NCBI GenBank assembly: GCA_046541715.1
Contig: JBKHCS010000117.1
Location: 1 to 9,108, forward strand
Direction: 5' to 3'
Length of the DNA: 9,108 nt
From: CAYPUT01 sp046541715
GTDB taxonomy: Bacteria; Spirochaetota; Spirochaetia; DSM-27196; PWMO01
The notes under the pieces: generated by a model
Told to the model about the DNA's origin: nothing
Database searches by the model: none
Seen by the model: only the letters and a program-made list of their open reading frames with translations
Program-made: the position numbers and the translations under genes
Part shown: positions 6,143 to 9,108 of the stretch, piece after piece
Layout of the letters: the number at the start of each line of letters is the position of its first letter
How positions within the stretch are numbered: position 1 is the stretch's first letter

Positions 6143-7089
6143 GCGAACTCCTCTCTTGCCAGATACGCAGCCCCGAGGGCGGTGGCGTCATCCCCGAGGG
6201 CCGCGACGGCTACCCTTACGTGGTCCACCAGCCGGGGCAGCGCCCGCTCCCGCATCGTCTGTTCCGCCGGATCGAGGAGAAGCTTTCCGAGCTTTTCGAC
6301 GACTCCCCCTCCGACGACAATGATCTCCGGGTCGAAGATGTTGACGCAGTTGGCCATACCGACCCCGAGGTAGAAGGCCATCTGATGGATCAACGGCCCG
6401 GCGGCGCGGTCGCCGTTTTCCAAGGCCCGGAGGATGGTTCCGCTCCGGATCGCCCCGATGTCGCTCCCGGCCTCCTCGTACACCGTCGGGGCATCCCCCG
6501 CGAGGGCCGCCCCGGCAAGGTCCTTCGCGACGGAGCTCCGGGCGGCGAGGGCCTCGAGGCAGCCGAAGTTCCCGCAGTTACACCGGCGGCCCCCGACGTC
6601 GATGGTCATATGCCCGATCTCCCCGGCCCCTCCGGTGGCCCCCCGGTAGAGGCGGCCGTTCAAGATGAGTCCTCCACCAAAGCCGGTGCCGGGGAAGAGC
6701 CCGACGACGTGGGAGTACCCCTTTGCGGCGCCGTCGCGGTACTCCCCGTAGACCCCGGCGTTTACGTCGTTCTCGAGCATAACCGGCAGATTGAAGCGCT
6801 CCTCGAGGATTCGCCGCAGCGGCAGCTGCTTAAGGCCGAGGTTCGGCGTTTCGAGGATGGTACCCTCGGCAAAATCGATGGGACCCGGCACCGCGATGCC
6901 GATGCCGGTTACGGGCTCCGGCGATTCGGCGGCGATCTTTTCGAGAAGGTCCCCCACGGCGGCGGTAACCGCGTCGTTATCCCGTCCTTCTACGACCTTC
7001 CGTCTCTTGCGCAGGAGGATCTCTCCGGTCTCGCCGAGGGCGAGTCCCAGCATCTTGGTGCCGCCGAGATCGAATCCTAGTAGAGCCAC
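6139..7089 (-). CDS. ROK-family sugar kinase, glucokinase-like
   Basis: A 316-residue ROK kinase, which transfers phosphate from ATP to the 6-hydroxyl of a hexose in the cytoplasm. The ATP-binding loop is GFDLGGTKMLGLAL (5-18). The catalytic Asp108 lies in ENDVNAGVYGEY (106-117). GTGFGGGLILNGRLYRGA (134-151) leads to the sugar-binding GEIGHM, with Glu157 and His160. The zinc site CNCGNFGCLEA has Cys170, Cys172 and Cys177. The C-terminal adenosine segment IIVVGGGVVEK is at 256-266. All signature residues are present and there is no N-terminal helix-turn-helix, so it is an enzyme and not a NagC/XylR-type repressor. Glucose is the default substrate; N-acetylglucosamine is possible because a NagZ-type gene lies close by. 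The GTG start is preceded by AGGGGGG about 4 nt upstream. It is the first gene of the minus-strand operon. Confidence 0.94.
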   Translation of the reverse strand: MALLGFDLGGTKMLGLALGETGEILLRKRRKVVEGRDNDAVTAAVGDLLEKIAAESPEPVTGIGIAVPGPIDFAEGTILETPNLGLKQLPLRRILEERFNLPVMLENDVNAGVYGEYRDGAAKGYSHVVGLFPGTGFGGGLILNGRLYRGATGGAGEIGHMTIDVGGRRCNCGNFGCLEALAARSSVAKDLAGAALAGDAPTVYEEAGSDIGAIRSGTILRALENGDRAAGPLIHQMAFYLGVGMANCVNIFDPEIIVVGGGVVEKLGKLLLDPAEQTMRERALPRLVDHVRVAVAALGDDATALGAAYLAREEFA

Positions 7090-7108
7090 CGTACCCCCCT
7101 TGTTGATG

Positions 7109-7121
7109 CTCCGAACCGGAG
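7109..7121. repeat. Dyad in the divergent spacer, possible operator
   Basis: CTCCG-AAC-CGGAG is a perfect 5-bp inverted repeat with a 3-nt centre. It sits in the middle of the 47-bp spacer between the divergently read ROK kinase and NadR-like genes. Its position fits a regulator site acting on either gene, or a small hairpin in the leader. The arms are short and this genome is rich in CCGG words, so chance is a serious alternative. Confidence 0.35.
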
Positions 7122-7128
7122 TCAGTAG

Positions 7129-7134
7129 CTTATA
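7129..7134 (-). promoter_or_regulatory. Possible -10 box for the minus-strand operon
   Basis: The minus strand reads TATAAG, five of six matches to the sigma-70 -10 hexamer. Transcription would start near 7122, next to the dyad, giving a leader of about 33 nt before the GTG at 7089. No good -35 hexamer is found at normal spacing; that region lies inside the first codons of the NadR-like gene. Treat it as the best candidate and not as established. Confidence 0.28.
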
Positions 7135-7137
7135 CCC

Positions 7138-8121
7138 GTGTCAGGACGCAAGAAGAGCGCCGTAATCATCGGACGCTTTATGCCGCCGCATAACGGCCAC
7201 CGTTATCTTGTCGATTTTGCCCGTTCCCTCGCCGACCGGGTGTTTATCCTCGTGTGCACGCTCCCGGGGGAGCCGATCGAGGGAAGGATTCGCTACGCCT
7301 GGATGAAAGAGCTCTTTCCCGACCTCGATGTCGTTCACATTACCGAAGAAATACCGGAGGCGTCCAGAGAGAACCCCGGGGCCCCGTCCATCTGGGCCCG
7401 GAGCATCCGCCGGAAGACCGGGCATAAGATAGACTACGTTATCGCCTCGGAGGACTACGGGTTCCACCTCGCCCGGGAGCTCGACGCCGAATTCGTCCCG
7501 TTGGACCCGGCGCGGCACCTGGTTCCGATATCGGCGTCGGTAATCCGGGAGAACCCCTACCGCCACTGGCGCTACCTCCCGGACGTGGTGAAACCCTACT
7601 TCGTAAAGCGCATCGCGATCGTCGACGAGGGCGAGATCCGGGACGAGACCTTCGTTGCGGAGCTTGCCGACCGCTTCGACACCTCCTACGTCCGGAGCTA
7701 TCTCTCCTTCTGGGAGACCTACAACGAGCGCACCCCGGAGGACGCGGAGCTCGACCTAATTATCCGGAGCCACTTCGCCTCGGAGGACGCGCTGATCCGC
7801 CAGGCGAACCGGGTTATCTTCTGCGGCCCGACTCCCTTGGAGCTCGTCGTCCGGCTCCGGCGGGAGCAGCGGGAAATACCCCCGGGGCTCATCAAGGCCT
7901 TCGAAGAGCGCCCCTACGACTTCTATTTTCTGCTACGGCGGAAGCAGCACGGCGATACCGTGGTCTGCGACACCGAGTACCTGTTAAAGCGCAACGCGCT
8001 GCCTTTCGTCACCCTGAAGGAGCCGATGGAGGCCGCCGTCGAGCAGGTCGAACAGCAGGTGCGCCGGATGCTCCGCCTCGATCCGGTTACCGCTCCGGCA
8101 GAAGCCCGTACCGGCTCTTGA
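7138..8121 (+). CDS. nadR: NadR-like NMN adenylyltransferase with degenerate kinase domain
   Basis: A 327-residue protein with the two-domain layout of NadR but without its N-terminal DNA-binding domain. Residues 8-150 form the nucleotidyltransferase: GRFMPPHNGH (12-21) is the HxGH nucleotide motif, ASEDYG (103-108) follows, and ISASVIRENP (131-140) is the second, ISxxxIR-type motif. This half should join NMN and ATP to make NAD+. Residues 151-315 run KPYFVKRIAIV and onward exactly as in NadR, where a ribosylnicotinamide kinase begins. However, the expected P-loop (GPESTGKST-like) is DEGEIRDET, and the expected acidic motif after RVIFC (DTD) is GPT. Conserved surrounding segments remain (ELADRFDTSYVRSYL, RQANRVIFC, RPYDFYFLL), so the fold is likely kept and kinase activity lost. 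The GTG start is forced by an upstream stop at 7126 and has no obvious Shine-Dalgarno sequence. It is the only plus-strand gene in the window. Confidence 0.88.
   Translation: MSGRKKSAVIIGRFMPPHNGHRYLVDFARSLADRVFILVCTLPGEPIEGRIRYAWMKELFPDLDVVHITEEIPEASRENPGAPSIWARSIRRKTGHKIDYVIASEDYGFHLARELDAEFVPLDPARHLVPISASVIRENPYRHWRYLPDVVKPYFVKRIAIVDEGEIRDETFVAELADRFDTSYVRSYLSFWETYNERTPEDAELDLIIRSHFASEDALIRQANRVIFCGPTPLELVVRLRREQREIPPGLIKAFEERPYDFYFLLRRKQHGDTVVCDTEYLLKRNALPFVTLKEPMEAAVEQVEQQVRRMLRLDPVTAPAEARTGS
8064..8086 (-). terminator. Stem-loop directly after the nagZ stop, weak terminator candidate
   Basis: CCGGAT (8064-8069) and ATCCGG (8081-8086) form a perfect 6-bp inverted repeat around an 11-nt loop. 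It begins at the base after the nagZ stop codon in that gene's direction. It lies inside codons of the NadR-like gene and has no T-run after it, so it is not a canonical intrinsic terminator. Chance formation is possible given the high CCGG content. Confidence 0.27.
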
Positions 8122-9108
8122 GAAGGAGAACCCGCCGGGTTCCCTCGACGATAACCTCCTCCTCCAAGACCCCGATGCGTACCATGGCTTCCGTGGTCTC
8201 GATGAGGTCCCAGACGTTCAGGTTCTGATGAAGCAACACGATATCGATTCCCCCGGAAAAGGCCTGTAGCAGCATCTCCTTGGTGCGGTAGTTCTGGGAG
8301 ATCGCCCCCATCTCGATGGCGTCGGTGATGATAACGCCGTCGAAGCCGAACTCTTCCCGGAGAATTTCCCGGAGAAAGCGCTCGGAGAGGGTAACCGGGA
8401 ACTCCGGGTCGATCTCCGGAAAGAGGATGTGGGCCGTCATGATCGCCTCGGCGCCCGAGGAGACGGCCCGGCGGAAGGGAAGGGCGTGACTGCCTGCGAG
8501 CTGCGGCCAGGTAAGGTAACTGACCGGAAGCCGCCCGTGGGAGTCGACGGTCGTGACCCCGTGCCCCGGAAAGTGCTTTGGAACCGCGATAACCTCCCCC
8601 CGGCGGCTCCCCCGGAGGTAGGCTTCCCCGAGGGAGGCCACCATGCCCGGCTCCGGGCCGAAGGAGCGGTCCCCGATGATGGTCCGGTCGGCGAGGGGGT
8701 AGAGGTCGAGGACCGGCGCGAGGTTCATATTGAAGCCGATTCGTTTGAGCTCCCGGCTGTTCGCGTAGGCGAGAGCCTCGACCAGCTCCGGGTCCCGGTG
8801 GCGGCCGACGTTGTGGGCCGAGGGAAGCTGGAGAATTTCCTCCGAGCGGAGGGCCCGGACCCGGCCCCCCTCCTGGTCGAGGGAGACGAAGAGGCCGATG
8901 TCGCCGCTTACCCGGCGGGTCATCCCGTCGAGACGGAGGATTGCCGCCTGAAGCTCGTCGAGGGTGGTGTAGTTCCAGGGGTAGATGATGATTCCGCCCA
9001 CCGGTCCCCGGGTGAGGCCTTTGCGGAAGTGGTCCACCGGCCGTTCCCGGGGGACGAAGGTGATGAAGCGCTGAGCGATCTGCTCCCGGAGGGTCATGTC
9101 GGCGAGGA
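8087..9108 (-). CDS. nagZ: Beta-N-acetylhexosaminidase, GH3 NagZ type, 5' end probably outside
   Basis: A family 3 glycoside hydrolase that removes non-reducing terminal GlcNAc, classically from GlcNAc-anhydroMurNAc peptides in peptidoglycan recycling. Counting from the Met at 9097, the visible motifs are LDQEGGRV (73-80), FNMNLAPVLDL (122-132), the signature KHFPGHGVTTVDSHGRLP (174-191) with the Asp185-His187 pair that serves as general acid/base, and IITDAIEMGAI (256-266) with the probable nucleophile Asp259. Length (336 from that Met) is typical of NagZ. The Met at 9097 may be internal: no Shine-Dalgarno sequence precedes it, and the frame stays open to the right edge reading Leu-Ala-Asp before MTLREQ, as in longer GH3 proteins. 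Whether a signal peptide exists, and so whether it is cytoplasmic or exported, cannot be told. Its 3' end overlaps the NadR-like gene by 35 bp, tail to tail. Confidence 0.93.
   Translation of the reverse strand, partial: LADMTLREQIAQRFITFVPRERPVDHFRKGLTRGPVGGIIIYPWNYTTLDELQAAILRLDGMTRRVSGDIGLFVSLDQEGGRVRALRSEEILQLPSAHNVGRHRDPELVEALAYANSRELKRIGFNMNLAPVLDLYPLADRTIIGDRSFGPEPGMVASLGEAYLRGSRRGEVIAVPKHFPGHGVTTVDSHGRLPVSYLTWPQLAGSHALPFRRAVSSGAEAIMTAHILFPEIDPEFPVTLSERFLREILREEFGFDGVIITDAIEMGAISQNYRTKEMLLQAFSGGIDIVLLHQNLNVWDLIETTEAMVRIGVLEEEVIVEGTRRVLLLKSRYGLLPER
8128..8142 (+). terminator. Stem-loop just after the nadR stop, weak terminator candidate
   Basis: GAACCC-GCC-GGGTTC is a perfect 6-bp stem with a 3-nt loop, starting 7 nt after the stop codon of the NadR-like gene. 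It is compact and GC-rich but is followed by CCCTCG and not by a T-run. It lies within coding sequence of the opposite nagZ gene. It could slow or stop transcription without a U-tract, or be a by-product of Arg and Gly codons. Confidence 0.3.

Noticed and set aside
4599..6191. Minus-strand open frame of 530 codons overlapping ppx
   Set aside because: It is slightly longer than ppx but has low-complexity Arg/Gly/Pro composition and no motifs. The ppx frame carries all Ppx/GppA and HD residues, so length alone is misleading here.
6220..7080. Plus-strand open frame of 286 codons antisense to the ROK kinase
   Set aside because: It mirrors the ROK gene almost end to end, its composition (Asp, Gly, Pro, Val) is typical of antisense reading of GC-rich coding DNA, and no family is recognisable.
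6139..7089. ROK protein as a NagC/XylR-type transcriptional repressor
   Set aside because: There is no N-terminal helix-turn-helix: the ATP loop begins at residue 5, and the catalytic Asp and ATP-binding glycines are intact, so a kinase is the better call.
7621..7650. Frameshift or sequencing error as the cause of the missing P-loop in the NadR-like protein
   Set aside because: The segment aligns with NadR without gaps on both sides, and neither alternative frame gives a GxxxxGK[ST] pattern. A second key motif about 60 residues later is also changed, which a single local error would not explain.

Overview
The window is gene-dense, GC-rich bacterial chromosome. Hand counts give about 68% G+C for 661-1080 and about 58% for 61-660. 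The encoded proteins include Sec-type and lipoprotein signal peptides and a GH3 hexosaminidase of peptidoglycan recycling, so a Gram-negative (diderm) bacterium is likely. A FecR-domain protein with a long helical tail and the general gene mix would suit a high-GC spirochaete, but I cannot fix the taxon from sequence alone. There is no mobile element, CRISPR array, RNA gene or gene-free stretch over 300 bases.

Layout: positions 1-7089 hold seven genes packed head to tail on the minus strand, which look like one operon. In transcription order they are a ROK-family sugar kinase (7089-6139), a Ppx/GppA-type exopolyphosphatase with a C-terminal HD domain (6142-4613), polyphosphate kinase PPK1 (4581-2425), a class IV PLP aminotransferase (2422-1595), a small lipoprotein of unknown function (about 1559-1107), a secreted FecR-domain protein with a coiled-coil tail (1107-76), and the first 21 codons of another exported protein that leaves the window (63-1). 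Junctions range from 4-bp overlaps to gaps of about 35 bp. A 47-bp divergent spacer (7090-7137) with a small dyad and a possible -10 box separates the operon from the only plus-strand gene, a NadR-like protein (7138-8121). That gene converges on, and overlaps by 35 bp, a minus-strand nagZ-type gene (8087 to beyond the right edge).

How the genes fit together: PPK1 makes polyphosphate from ATP, and the Ppx/GppA protein would remove it (or act on pppGpp), so the operon core sets polyphosphate level. The ROK kinase phosphorylates a hexose, possibly glucose or GlcNAc; the nearby NagZ-type enzyme makes GlcNAc a reasonable candidate. The two or three exported products at the operon end have no evident link to polyphosphate.

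The most striking observation is in the NadR-like protein. Its NMN adenylyltransferase half looks intact. Its C-terminal half is collinear with the ribosylnicotinamide kinase domain of NadR, but the P-loop and the downstream acidic motif are replaced without any length change. This looks like a pseudokinase.
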